Source: Hymenopellis radicata (taxonomy: Eukaryota; Basidiomycota; Agaricomycetes; Agaricales; Physalacriaceae). Taken from it: 56,608 nucleotides of DNA. Made by a program: the position numbers and the translations under genes. The notes below the pieces were generated by a model. That model ran no database searches and was not told the DNA's origin. It saw only the letters and a list, made by a program, of their open reading frames with translations. The stretch spans positions 1-56,608 of the forward strand of contig JADNRX010000351.1 in the NCBI GenBank assembly GCA_015501595.1, read 5' to 3'. Shown here in pieces: positions 20,182 to 31,703 of this stretch (position 1 is its first letter; the number at the start of each line of letters is the position of its first letter).

Positions 20182-22154
20182 AGCCAAACGATGTTGCCTT
20201 CGCTACCCGTAGAATCCGTCTTGGCGGTAGCAGACCAGCCGAGTTCGCCTACGAGAGCAGCGTAGACGTTGTACAAGATGTTAGTCCAGACTTCACCGAT
20301 ATCTAGCTTGATGTCAATTTCACTGTGGCATATCGAGACGAGGACGGTACATGCCGTGGACTTCATTGAGGGTCTGTAAGGTGGAGTAGCGAAGAGGGTT
20401 GACGGTAGCAGAGGTTGAGTATGGATGACTGCGGACGCCGGCGGCATCATCGAGTACCCATTTGCCCATGGTCATATCAGGAGTTTCGGCCGAGGTCTGT
20501 TCAGTCCATCTGCATAGCCGGCGGTTCAGCATGGTGCGCGGTGCGATTGACGAAACAACATACACCGACATAGCATCTGACCATCCTTCACCCAGTCCAC
20601 CAGCCTCGAGAGTCTGCAAGCATGTAGCAGTTCCGCCACCCGTCATCCGGTTCGTCAACCCATGCGTGAACTCGTGAACGACAATGTCATTCTGCAAGTC
20701 TCCGTCACGCCTAGGGTTCGTCAAGGTGAAGATAAACATTCTGCAAGTTCCACTCCTCCCGCTGAACACGCAACGTTAGAATCTGTTTCAAACGAAGCGA
20801 AAAGCTTTACTCACTCTGGTGGGGTAGCGAAGTTGGCATTGTTGGTTCCACTGGCATCCTGAACGCTCATCAAGACACGGTCGTTCCCTGCACCACCTTT
20901 CCCGAAGTTGTTGGTTTGGAAGTTGAACGAGCTCTCCGTCCAGCCGTACTGGTAGAGGATGTCGTGTACGGCGTTGATAAGGTAGAACGAATTCACGCGA
21001 GCAGCATCGATATTTGAGCCAGCCGTCGGAGCCAGAGTGGTGTCATAAGCAAAGTCAAAACCAGTTGTTGTGTTTGTTTGTGTGCCCTTGAACGAGACGA
21101 CATTGTTGCCCCTGTTTAAATCATGATTACAACATCTGCTAGTGGGGGATGGTGATAGAGCACTGACTCGGTAGCTGTAGAAGTAACCCATCCGGCAGGA
21201 GAAGAGTCCAGGTTTTCAGGATCAACGAGGAGTTCCTGCTCAAAACCATCAACACCGGCATCAATCTCAATGGGAACAACTCTGTACTACACGTGGCTGT
21301 TAGTGCAATCTCCTATATTTGACAGAGTGAACACATACGCTGAGTTCCGCGACGAAATCCACAACGCTGAGCAGTTCACCGGTGTGCGCATCAACGTAAG
21401 CCTCCAACCACGCGTTCGTCTCGTCATTCTGGACTTGGATAGCATGCGTGAGAGCGACAGATCCATCCGCGAGAGCCAGATAGTTGAGGCTTGTGAAACC
21501 GTTGAAAGTGCCGTCCAGTTGCTCCTCAATCGTGGGGATCACAGACTGAACATCGATAGTCGGCGTAGGGTCGGCGATGTTAGCTAGTACGTTAATGAAC
21601 ACGCTTGACACTATAATGATGGTTCTGATGGAACATACAGGTATCGACGAAAGAAGCACCAAAAGCAACGAGCTTGTTATCCTTGATAGCTACATTGGCG
21701 ACAGCATTAATGAACTCTACGCCTTCCTGTGGAGGCTGTCAGACTTGACATACATTGAAATTCCAGAAGCATTTCTTACATGCAGTTGTTTTGCGTATGT
21801 ATAGCTAACGTCTTCAGCGAAGCCGCTCGTGTAGGCAATCTTATCGGTGTCGATACCAAGCTCAGAGGCGACAACAGACTTGGTTACATCCTCCAAAGAT
21901 TGTGCGGTAAAAGAGGCCGGAATATCTTTCCCTTCAGCCCCGAAGGTCTTAAGAGTGTCAGCGCTCAAGCGCGATCAGAAGTGAGGCCGGATCACCTTGT
22001 AGTCTGTCGCAGGATGGAAAGCCTCGACAGTGAGCGCGCGACGTCCAATCACGCGGGTGCGATGTGTTGTGTGCTTAGAGGCCGCAGGAAAAGGAACGGC
22101 ATGTGCAGACAAGGCGACCAGGACGAAGGAAAGAAGCCTAGCGAAGAAGACCAT
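19995..22154 (-). CDS. M36 fungalysin metalloprotease with C-terminus lost at a junction
   Basis: Start at 22154 with signal peptide MVFFARLLSFVLVALSAHA. Exons: 22154-21996, 21947-21780, 21726-21639, 21583-21339, 21286-21168, 21111-20815, 20761-20564, 20509-20355, 20302-19995; 1737 nt, in frame. Order: signal peptide, FTP-type propeptide (YKTFGAEGKDIPASF, VAFGASFVDT), catalytic domain. The zinc site is HEFTHGLTNRM (HExxH), with the downstream Glu in GLGEGWSDAM. HPYSTSATVNPLRYSTLQTL and GEVWTNILYNVYAALV are family signatures. The intron after NEVH starts GCATGT, a GC-AG intron. Family similarity ends at [12 protein letters not shown]; the expected last ~60-70 residues (DALALQPCNP-type region) are missing and the frame instead reads backwards through the AA14-like gene. 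Fungalysins are secreted, self-processed endopeptidases; stability of this form is doubtful. Confidence 0.85.
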
Positions 22155-22626
22155 CGTTTCGTCGAAGTCTGAATAATACGCGAGCAAGGGGGCAGAAAGC
22201 CTGTGGAACCATAATAACGTCGCGTCTTAAGTAGCGGAAGCGGTAATCACCGGGGTATCAGAGAAGTAACCCCAACAGAACTGGTGATATCATGATGCTC
22301 GGGTTGAAGACACGCTACGAGCATGTGGTACCGAAACGGGGGTACTCTGATGCTGATGTTGTGGAAAGTACATCCTCCCACAGAGATAGCAAGCTATGAA
22401 AGGGGCACGCTGACTTGCGGGCATTCAAGCCGGCGTGAAACGAAGAGCCACGACGCCAAGGACGAGTAACGCGTGTCTGTTCGTACGCTCCACATGAACA
22501 GACGCGTAATGTGGCCAGATAATGGCGATAGAGCATGTCGCGAGGGCGCCGGAAAGGACGTAAAGGAAGCTTTAAGCTGCAGAGAAAGCAGGTAAGATCG
22601 AATTAGTATTCGTTCGTGACGGAGAG

Positions 22627-22905
22627 CTACACCTGGACACAAACTTCATAGCACGTCTTCTTTGAGCCTAGGTCCAAAGGTGTTCTGCCAAAAATAGCGT
22701 GAAGTAAGCCTTCAATGACGGATCTTCTAATGGACACACGCACATCAGGATTCGTGTGGACGAGGAACTGAACTGGAGAAGGAACCTTGCCTGTGAACAA
22801 CACTAGGTATGGCTCATATTCAGTCGTGTGTCGTTGGCAAGCCTGTAGGCGGAACCGAGATAGCAGCATGCGTTTCGACGGTAATAAAGAACCAAACGTG
22901 AGCAT
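22627..22905 (-). CDS. hypothetical 92-residue ORF
   Basis: The frame reads like coding sequence (YEPYLVLFTGKVPSPVQFL, then RRSVIEGLLHAIFGRTPLD) and ends at a stop at 22627. No start context or partner exon is certain; it may be the last exon of a larger gene whose upstream part is decayed. Family not recognised. Confidence 0.3.
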   Translation of the reverse strand: MLTFGSLLPSKRMLLSRFRLQACQRHTTEYEPYLVLFTGKVPSPVQFLVHTNPDVRVSIRRSVIEGLLHAIFGRTPLDLGSKKTCYEVCVQV

Positions 22906-23214
22906 CTTCCGATAATGCAGAAGACAGCGCGCATGGTGCTGACATAAATCCTTGGCTGTTTACGGGTTTCTCTACTTATGTAGGCAGACGAAACGGACAC
23001 TCAGAGATTATAGTGCAAACACTCAGAACAGCGGCACGATGTAAAGTCGGTCTGTCTGCTGGCACTAATCAGCTAGTCGCCTTATTGCCTGAGATATAAG
23101 TCTTACGGTCATGTAACGCCAATCCGGCCGCGGTCGGCCCATACGCACGAAGTCTTCAGGGATGATGATGGAAACCAGTTGAAGACATCGGCACTCTCTT
23201 CGGATCGGACCAAT

Positions 23215-23472
23215 TCAAGCGGGCCACACCATATCAACGACGCGTGAGAGGAAGTCCGGGCTTGGAGGAACCGAACAGGCAAGATGGTTTCCATGAAAGC
23301 CACCGGTGAAGTGGAAAGACGCTCTGGTAAAGGCTAAAATGCAGTCTGGGTAAGGGTCCAGCGTAGCAGAAGTTGGAGGGTGGGTAAGAAAATTCGAGCG
23401 TTGGTGAGTATGAGTATGAGGAAGGTGATGGTCAGGAGAAGGGTGCGCAACTTCCAAATGCGGACCGATCAT
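23215..23472 (-). CDS. hypothetical 85-residue ORF with TATA box
   Basis: Start at 23472 (MIGPHLEVAHPSPDHH), rich in His, Pro and Thr. A TATATA motif lies just upstream on the minus strand (about 23477-23483). An intron from about 23227 could instead join it to a frame ending near 23109. No domain recognised. Confidence 0.25.
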   Translation of the reverse strand: MIGPHLEVAHPSPDHHLPHTHTHQRSNFLTHPPTSATLDPYPDCILAFTRASFHFTGGFHGNHLACSVPPSPDFLSRVVDMVWPA

Positions 23473-23783
23473 GAGGTGTATATAACGTGACTATAACATG
23501 TCGCGTTCACGAGACAGAGTTCGCCACAGTTCGAGCCTAGCGCAGGCTCGACTCTTGAGCAAAGGACATTGTCTGACTTGACTTAGGCGTGTATGGTTGG
23601 GCCTGGCATCGTGACTCAAATGATACTCTTTGGGCGCGCTCCTTCCGAGTCGGTGGAAGCAGAGGATTCACCGTGGAGCTCAGTCCGACTCTCAAGATCA
23701 TCTTCGACTTCGAGCCCGCCATTCAATCTACCACCGATTGTGATATCCTCACCGATCAACGTGCGGACGTTTGGCCGACAATC

Positions 23784-24020
23784 CTATCTCCTATTGTGAA
23801 AGTGCGACTGCCGTGCGTGCCAAATCGCCCCGGCTATTGGATCTGCGGACCGTGTGAAGTCAAGACGAGTATGAAGCGAATTCATCGTCCCCCGGTCGTA
23901 CTGGCTGTCGGTGTCGAACAGCAGGACGTTGGGTGTGGCGCGCATGCTCTCGAGGGTGGCGGCCATATGTGGTGCGGTTGGTTCCTGCTGCTCGACCTCC
24001 ATGGGCGCCGACTTGTACAA
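23784..24020 (-). pseudogene. possible DUF6593-like relic
   Basis: Residues such as VLLFDTDSQYDRG, TRLDFTRSADPIAGAIWHA and, in the next frame, TFTIGDRIVGQTSAR resemble the DUF6593 layout of mushrooms (a Tyr-containing strand, a T-x-L-x-R strand, an IxW strand, then a TI-x-x strand). One frame change separates the last two. The resemblance is weak and the product has no known function. Confidence 0.3.
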
Positions 24021-24156
24021 CAGAGGACCGAACGGTCGCCGTACTCACTGACGGTGACGGGACTTGGTCAGTATTCCTCCCATCATTAGTTAAAACAGTC
24101 CATATATGAGTTTAGAATACATGTCACATCAGCGATAGAGGGAAGGACCAGTGCCA

Positions 24157-25068
24157 CTAGTTGCTACCCTCAATGATAACACGCTGCGATGTTTCGAGAA
24201 GAGTAAAAAAATGCGCACTCGAGTAGGCAAAAGCGTCCGCGCCCTCATCTGCATGAACGAGATAGAATATCTTCTCCGAGTCCTTCCCTAAAGTTGTTAA
24301 AAAGCACGAAACCCGGAAGGCTTCGTCGCCCATATCGCCAGACGCCGTGAATGTTAGTTCACTGAGGAGTTCCGGATTACTTTTATAAAGGGCTACATCT
24401 GTGGGCAAGAGCGATGTGCGGGATAGTGCTGAATGTCGCTCCAGGAGAATGGCTCTCCGGGAAGAATGCCGGGATATTCAATGTCATCGTCGGGTGGCAT
24501 GGATGTGGGCGTGTTTGAACCGGGTCCATAAAGCGCAGCTCTAAGAAGAGGATGTGGGTCTTGTGGAATGACAGTATGAGACGGTGCATATTGATGGTTC
24601 GCACTATCACGTTGTTAATATCAAAACACGAAAGGATGCGACAATGGCTTACTGTTTAGCTGTCACATATTCCGTTATTGCCTTCTGAATCGGCCAGCTC
24701 AATTCAGAATTAAGCGTCATCTGAAGGCAACAGAGATAGGCGAGCGTGTTGACAGCTTCGACACGACTAAAGAAAAGCAGTTGAAAGATATTACCAACTC
24801 AAAGTAACATGCATGCTTACTCGTAGAATGTAACACATTCCTTTTCAAGAAGTCGCTCCCCAAGCAAAATGTGTTCCTCGTATTTGTCGCGGGGCGGAAT
24901 AGTGCCAATCTGCGGTGCCTTGGCGGCGTACTGCTGATATGCCTCGGCGTACGCGTTCGGATCTGCTCGTAGTATGGCAGAGTGCTCCTCGGAAAGTCTT
25001 TGCCAGTCAAATATTTTCTGGCCCAGCGCTTCAACCTGGGCATGTTCTGCGGCGTTGAGTTCAGCCAT
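24157..25068 (-). CDS. hypothetical protein (duplicated family copy 1), one frameshift
   Basis: Start at 25068 (MAELNAAEHAQVEALGQKI). Exons: 25068-24821, 24766-24653, 24603 onward. The N-terminal ~80 residues are helical and charged (KIFDWQRLSEEHSAIL, EEHILLGERLLEKECVTF). The second exon adds RVEAVNTLAYLCCLQMTL, and the third a Pro/Asp-rich GSNTPTSMPPDDDIEYPG segment. Near 24395-24400 the frame shifts by one base, after which ALYKSNPELLSELTFTASG and GKDSEKIFYLVHADEGA run to the stop at 24157. No GT lies where an intron could explain the shift. A partial second copy is at 50544-50950 on the other strand. I do not recognise the family. Confidence 0.5.
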
Positions 25069-25834
25069 GATGGTTCCGGTCAAGGGACTGGGAGTTGATC
25101 AACGCCTTGTGATAATACACACGCCATGAGTCATGTCTGGGGAAGACGCTGAGTCCCGATTTGGACTTGGCAAATTCGAATCGGGCGTTACATAGCAGCC
25201 GTGATGCCGCCGAGCTTGCAGCGACGCGCTCGTCGGTGCTTAGTATGGACGCGTGAATTCTATGATATGCCTTAACGCAAGTACGGTGGAAGACGAGCGG
25301 GGAAGAGGACTCATACATTTGAACGAGAGTCGGTAGGTAGGTAGGTAGAATCGGCACAAGGTCCCCATGGTCGTGCTTGGGCTGGAGAAGGATCATAAGT
25401 CAACATGACGACTCACGCGTTCGAAACAAAAGGATCTGTCCTGTCCCGTTAATGGACTGAACTTTCACAGCAGTCGAGTGTAGAGCCTCAGTCAGTCCTA
25501 CACGCCCGTCAGGAAACTCTAGGTAGCTGGCCAGGCTCGAGTTGCTCAACTGACCATGGGGGAGGAGGGCTAGCCAGGTAACCTATGCATACCCTATGAG
25601 CAAGTGTTGATATACTACACTACGACTACAACTACTATATCAACACTTGTTCATATGATAGGCAGAGGTTACCTGGGGCGTGCGACGCATCGTCAGTCTG
25701 TGATGACTAGCTGCAATCATTCAGTCCATCCAGAGAGGATCAGACCACATATCTCTTAGTTCAGCGTTTGTAGGCTTGCAAGAGATATTGAGTATTGTAC
25801 TGTAGACAGAGTGAAACGGAATTTAGGAGTGGCC
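24664..25834 (-). repeat. inverted segmental duplication, arm 1
   Basis: Read on the minus strand, this ~1.17-kb block matches 49823-50949 on the plus strand along its length. It covers the first two exons of the hypothetical gene, its 5' flank and a foldback element. Differences include scattered substitutions and about 45 bp (with a GGTA tandem run near 25331) present only here. Confidence 0.8.
25574..25676. repeat. foldback (long inverted repeat), copy 1
   Basis: Arms of about 42 nt face each other: CCAGGTAACCT...GCAAGTGTTGATATA and its near reverse complement ending AGAGGTTACCTGG, around an ACTAC-rich loop. It lies inside the duplicated block, so it predates the duplication. Probably a MITE or foldback transposon relic. 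Confidence 0.65.
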
Positions 25835-26002
25835 TTGATTTTCAAGTTCACGTGGACAGAGCCCATCTACAATTGCCCGATACTTAGGCCTGCCAGTTGG
25901 GTCCTGCCGGGGAAACAAAAGCAGATATAGATTCCCAGCCGAGTTGAATGAGAGTTACTACCCCCTCTATCTCAAAGCTTCCCTACTAAGTTACAGTATT
26001 TA

Positions 26003-27720
26003 CTACACTTCTTGAGGTTTCGTGAGCGGGACGCTCGACGGCGATCTGAAATGACCCAAATCGACGTGTTCGCGCCTACCAGCTGCCCCATGGGAGTTGT
26101 CGACATTGAAAGCCTCCGAAAAACTGATGCGATTATGGTTCTGCAAATGACCGTGACCACGAGTAGCCCGGTTGCCTTTGATGAGGAAGCGTAGGGACGA
26201 AGCAATTTCATAGAAGAAGTCAAGGGGGTTGAGCGAGTCCAAGATGGCGCCGAAGAAGCCTTTCACTGTGGTATTGTGGTTCTTGTACTCGGAGATGTTG
26301 TAGGCGCGAAGCATGAGGAAACTTAGGAAGACCGTCTGCATGTGTGCTCAGGCTAAATTCAACGACGTCGGAAAATAATCGTCATACCTCGAGGCAAATC
26401 AACATCGCGTTGATTCCGTTCATAACCTCGGTCTCCGTAAGACTATCAGTGGCTACGTGTCCGCTTAGTAGGAAGGCTGAGGAGCAACAGTATGAAAGAG
26501 TACCTTTGATGATGTCTTTACTCTTGAGGAACGACAAAATTAAGGACTGCAACGTCGGCACGATGACGATGAACTTGACACTGAGGAATTTCTTCAGCGG
26601 TTTCCTCTCCTCGATTTCGTTCTTGACCAGCAAGAAGAATAAAAGTAGCCCGTACATAGCGAATCTAGGCTGAATTAGCGAAGCTTGAAGCGGCAAGACA
26701 AGACGTACATCATGCTGATGACGGTGATGATGTTGATATATACGTAGGCGTAATGGAGGTCCATGCCCTCAGATTCGCAGAAAACATCTGCAGCCTCGCA
26801 AATGATCCCGACGAGTGAGCCCAACGGTCGGATAATGACAAACTGCAATACGCTCCATTTGACTGCGTGCACGAAGTAGGCCTGAAAGTCTTATCAGAAG
26901 TGTGGCAGAGTAGGCTCAACGTCTCGCGCACCTTGGTCGGTCGGTAGCGGAAGCAACAGAACTGTGCATTGAACATGAATTATGGGGAGAGCAAACAGCG
27001 ACTGACGAGAACGTACGAGGGGCATTTTGCGCTTCTCCTTCGTTGCAAGCGCTTCATGGATATCGCCGCTCCTCGTGCTTTTCGCGACATACTGTACCAG
27101 CAGGAGACTAGTCGAACGAGTAAGGAGTCTAGCCTGATGATGTAGTGAATTAGAACTTACAGAAAAGCACTAACGGTGACTGCCTAGACGCAGGTAAGTG
27201 AATGTTCCTAAGCAATCGAACGGGTGCTGACCTCGTATGCTGCGAAAGCGTGAGATGTTGTAGCAGATAAATGGAGGAATGTTACCAGCATCGATAAGAG
27301 AAAAGTACGTATACCCATTGTAGTGTCGAAACGTTAAGAAAGACACAAGAGCGAATACAGCCGGCATGTACAGGATTCGGAGTCTGTTCAACGAAGCGTC
27401 AGGCATATATCGGAGAGAAGACGCAGACACATACATCTGGCGCTGCTCGTCCCGGACAACATAATGTCTAGACAAATCATCAATGGTTGATCAGACCGCC
27501 AGAAGTAGAATGCGAACCGCGAATGACTTATCACCGACCAAAGAGTAATGAGCATAGTCTAAGTGGATGTGAGCGATAGAACGAGACACGGTAGGACACG
27601 TACAATGAGGGAGCAAACGCCTGAGATGGCCCATTCCACTTTGAAGGCATCCCAATCTCCCGAATCCCACAAGCTCTGTTCGCTGCTCGAGAGCGTTGGT
27701 TGTTCGGGGCACTTTCCCAT
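26003..27720 (-). CDS. OST-alpha / TMEM184-type (Solute_trans_a) membrane protein
   Basis: Start at 27720 (MGKCPEQPTLSSSEQS). First exons: 27720-27604, 27558-27518, 27467-27435, 27383-27286 and an 8-nt exon 27239-27232; phases agree. The protein reads through TLWSVISHSRHYVVRDEQRQ, ILRILYMPAVFALVSFLTF, LLLVQYVAKSTRSG, CCFRYRPTK, FVHAVKWSVLQFVIIRPLG, MYGLLLFFLLVKNEIEER, KFLSVKFIVIVPTLQSLIL and MNGINAMLICLE. These are the ordered signatures of PF03619: H..Y..p..QRQIlRIl, RyRPTK, VKw.vLQ..i.RP and the KFl.iK helix. About seven membrane segments are expected, with a soluble C-terminal tail ending at 26003. Fungal members sit in vacuolar or endosomal membranes; the substrate is unknown. The segment between KDIIKGT and TETEVMNGIN is longer than usual and may hide an intron. 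Confidence 0.85.
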
Positions 27721-28389
27721 CGTGAAGGTAGAAGCAGATGGAAGGAGTCACAAAATTGGTTCTGTTCTGAGGAGATGCTATCGTCCATCGAATAAAAAGC
27801 ATATATGGCTGTGCTGGCTGCACTTGGATGAAGCATTTTCCGACGGAGGATGACACATACCATTCTGATAATCTCTATTGAACGTAATGTGATGGTACGG
27901 AGGGTGTCGTTCGTGTGTCGATTCCGACGGAGGAGTCCCAGAATTTGCTGCGCTGAGCACAGCAATACGTTTAAGAAGAACTTTACCGTAGTTATCTTGT
28001 ATCCTATATTCTCGGGAAGTTCCACACCGAAGTGTGGCAGATATCATATGGTGCGAAGAAGAAATATACTTATACGGATTGCGGGATGACATGACAGTAA
28101 ACGCGGTGGAGAACTACTGTATTCGGTGTTGTCAGACCTCCATATATTGCCAGCGTGGTGCATGTAGTAGTACGAGGAGCTATATTTGAGTTCAAGAAAT
28201 GTCAGCTGTGCGTGACAAGTCGGATACAAGGAGATTGCAAGTTCAGAGGCTCATGGGCAGTCTCAAGAGTCAAGGAGCCGGTAGATGCCGCGTAGAGGGT
28301 CAAGCGCCCACGTGACGCAGCGCGTCTGTTGGAATTCCCGATTTGCACATATTCCCACGGCAACCATTCCTCAAGACAACGGCGACAAC
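27721..28389. promoter_or_regulatory. divergent promoter region between OST-alpha-like gene and kinesin
   Basis: 669 bp separate the two start codons, which point away from each other. No further gene is supported; frames crossing this interval are unconnected. No clear TATA motif was found for either gene. Confidence 0.45.
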
Positions 28390-31123
28390 ATGTCCATACC
28401 AAGCACACCCGCTAGCAAGATTGCGCGCACTAGCCGCCTCCCATTCACCCCCAAACGACCTTTGTCGTCGTCGTCGTCCTCGACGAGTTCGGTTGCCTCT
28501 TCGTCGTCGTCCACATCCAAGAGCGACTCGCTTACCAACCGACTGACCCGTTCCAACGCTGGTAATAGCCTCCTCGGTTCAACCCATAAACGGTACAAAG
28601 CCTCTATTTCCTCTGAGGCTCGGAGCACGAAATTACCTCCAGTGCCGGGCTCGCCAGCCTCGGGTCGCCCCAAAACACCGTCCCGTCCAAACACGCCAGG
28701 TATCGATGAGCCGGCTAGCAAGATGGACGTTAGCAACGTCGACCCAGAGGAAGCGCTGGTCGACTTTGAGACGGTCGATGCTGCAGACATGTCTGGCGAA
28801 ATAGATGAGGCATGGTTGCGGGCCAACCATGGCAAGCAGGACAAGGTTATGGTCTCTGTTCGGTACGTACAACTTGACCTCCGTTCCTCAGCTCTTACTG
28901 ATCAGAACTAGTATACGACCAAGCGACAAGCCTTCTGCCTGGGTGTCGACTCCTGGCTCAGCCACCATTTCCCTCGACCCATCTCACGCCAAAGGCAACT
29001 CGGATGCCGCCAAATTCGACTTTGACGCGGTCCTCAGTGGCTCTCCCAACAAACCCATATACTCTACTGTTGCTCAGTCCCACGTCTCCGCCGCCATGGA
29101 GGGCTACAACGCTGTCGTATTTGCGTATGGCCAAACGGCCTCCGGGAAGACGTACACGCTGTCCGGTGACGAGGACGAACCGGGTATCATCCCCCGCTCA
29201 ATGAAAGATGTCTTCCGCTATATCAAGAGCAACGAGACCCGCGAATATCTCTTGCGGTGCTCGTATCTGGAAATCTACAACGAGACCATACACGATCTGT
29301 TGGCTCCAGTGGGCAGTGCCGCTGTGGGCATCCAGGGTGGCGTCGGCAGCGAGATTATTCTATCCCCGCTGCGAGAAGAGGTCGTGATCAGCTTGAAGGG
29401 TATTCAGGAGGTCCTGAAACGTGGCGAGAGCCATCGACGAACGGCGTGCACAGATTGGAATGAACGCAGTAGTCGTAGTCACAGTGTCTTCCGACTGGTG
29501 ATTGAAAGCCGAGAACGCAACAGCGGCTCAGATGGTCGCCAGACTCCTGGCGCCTCAGGCAGGCAGACTCCAGGTTTGAGCGGGCGACAGACACCAGGTC
29601 CCCGTCTCCAAGCTATTGGTGGTCGTAGCGTTCAGACTTCTGTTCTGGTCAGTGCTTAAGTTCCTTACACATTTTTTGCGCGCATCTCATAACTGGAGTA
29701 GAGCCTTATTGATCTCGCTGGTTCCGAGAAAGCAACTTCTGACAAAGAGCGCACGCGCGAGGGTAAATACATCAACACTAGGTAAGTAACTCCATTCTAA
29801 ATGAATGCAAGACCACTGACACTATGTTAGCCTCCTGACTCTCGGAAGCGTTATCGGAACGCTAGCGGAAAACTCTGCTAAAGGCAAAAGGTTAGTATTG
29901 ATTCGCTACGATGGCCATCATACACTAATCCATTCTCAGTGATCACGTCCCCTATCGCAACTCAAAACTGACAAGAATGCTTCAACCTTCACTTTCTGGA
30001 AATGCACGAATTAGTGTGATCTGCACCATCAATCCAGATGTTAACGCGATCACCGAAAGCACGAGCACGCTTCTCTTCGCCAAGCGTATCAAGAGCGTCA
30101 AGGTTCGTTGCATCTTCTGCATTAGTCCCGTCGACGACTGAACGAATACTTTTTTTGAATAGCTGAACGCCCAGAAGAAGGAAGTCGTCGATACCGATGC
30201 TCTCATTGAGCGCTACAGGAAGGAAATTGAGGAACTCAAGGCACGCCTGGCGGAGAAGGAGGCTGCCGTGGAGGACAATTCGCCCAGGAGGCTGGTTCGT
30301 CGCTTGTCGGCGAAAGAGAAGACCGACGAAAACAAGGCGATGAAGGATCTGAACAATCGTATCCAGCAGCTCACGAAATTGATATTGACCAGCAACACCG
30401 TGGATGAATCGGGCGAGTCGCGACCCGGCAGTCCGGTCAAGGTCGACTTTGACATGGAGCCGTATCAAGTATGTTTTCATCCACTGTTGATTGACAGATG
30501 CCAACCATTTTTCCCAGCTTCAACAGGAATTGCTGGCGGCGCGTGTCCAGTTAGAGTCTCAAGCAAGACAGATCCTGTCTTTGGAGGCTGCGATACCGCC
30601 ACCTGAAAGTGTCGAGGGTAGCGAAGCTGAGCTACGGAAGATGCTCGCCGATGAGATCGCAAAGAGGGAAGAGAAGGAACGATGGGCCGATGAACTGGTC
30701 CGCGAGCTGGATAAGGAGAAGAAGGTTTGTTGGTTCCTTGTTCTCTGGTTCAACGTTCTTATCATCCTATAGTTGCGCGTGAAATTAGAAGACGAGCGGC
30801 GAGCTCTTGTTTCCTTTGTCAGCATGGTCGACTCGCTTGGCTTGGGCGGACCAGGTGCCGGAGCCCTATTGACGTCGCCGGCGCGATCACCAGCAGCGAG
30901 ACGCCCGCGACGAGAGCGCGACGAGGCAGCCAAACTGCCTAGTCTGCTTGACCAGGTGCCGGAGGAAGACTGGAGCATCCTTGGTGATCTGAGCTTCGAG
31001 ATGGAGAGCAGCTTGAAAGCGAAAATGGATGATGATTTCAGGCTCAAGGGGAAGATTCTCCCAGGGTCTTTGACTGCGACCAAGAGGGAGATTTTCGGCT
31101 CTAAGGAGAATACGGTCGTCTAA
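28390..31123 (+). CDS. kinesin motor protein, probably kinesin-7 (Kip2/Tea2-like)
   Basis: Exons: 28390-28862, 28912-29647, 29702-29781, 29831-29890, 29940-30102, 30163-30468, 30518-30724, 30773-31123; 2376 nt, 791 residues. An N-terminal extension of ~150 residues is Ser/Thr/Pro-rich with a poly-Ser run. The motor follows: MVSVRIRPSD, P-loop FAYGQTASGKTYTLSG, EIYNETIHDLL, switch I NERSSRSHS, switch II SLIDLAGSEKA, and HVPYRNSKLTRMLQPSLSGN. After the neck come short coiled-coil stretches (LIERYRKEIEELKARLAEKE, LQQELLAARVQLESQARQI). An N-terminal motor preceded by a basic Ser-rich extension and followed by a short coil fits the Kip2/Tea2/KipA group, plus-end motors at microtubule tips. Between switch I and II the loop is enlarged and holds three GRQTPG repeats. 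The start at 28390 is preferred over 28285 because it follows the conserved ACAACATG context. Confidence 0.9.
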
Positions 31124-31703
31124 GACGACCGCGTTACTAACGGATTTCGTTTATCTATTTATGCATTTTACTCTGACAGTCACGATTTACGCGCATTTAT
31201 GAACATTACTTATCACTTTGGTTTCCTGTACTTCTTGTTGTACAGCCAATGTACAGCAGGCAATTAACCACGTCCTGTGTGACGCAATCGCAATTTCGCG
31301 AAATTTGATCGGTACCCTTCTTCTCAGGTAACCATGACCATCTAGAATGGCAAGCAGGACGTCGTTCATGGATTCCTTCGACTCTGCTCTTAGAATACTG
31401 GAGGGTCAGTTTGCGGTATGATCTTCGCAAGGTGTCTACTGTTTAGACGACACTAGAATCTCAACGGCCCAAGAAGAACCTTAAGGCGCCGGAAAATCCA
31501 TCCCCAGTTGGCGTCATGAATCAGCTCCAGCCATATGATCAGACAGCTCTACGGACGCCTTGCGACAGTCGGTCGTCCATTGGGCTACTTTTTCTCAGCG
31601 CCATTGATTATGAAGGTCGACTCGTGATCCCTTTATCCAAGCCGCCGGGTGGCAGGTCTATATAAAATGTCTTCTACGGCTCACCCAGGATCCACAAACC
31701 ACC
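31124..31703. promoter_or_regulatory. intergenic region with TATA box of homogentisate dioxygenase gene
   Basis: No gene is visible. TATATAAAA at 31659-31667 lies 37-45 bp before the ATG at 31704 and is probably the core promoter of the downstream gene. Confidence 0.55.

Noticed and set aside
20320..20769. Separate small zinc protease gene
   Set aside because: The HEFTH exon joins in phase with eight other exons to one fungalysin, so it is not independent.
23589..24089. 166-codon plus-strand ORF
   Set aside because: It overlaps the more protein-like DUF6593-like minus reading and shows no motif or splice partner.
28371..28844. 157-codon antisense frame within the kinesin N-terminus
   Set aside because: It is the mirror of a Ser/Pro-rich coding exon and has no independent start context or family resemblance.
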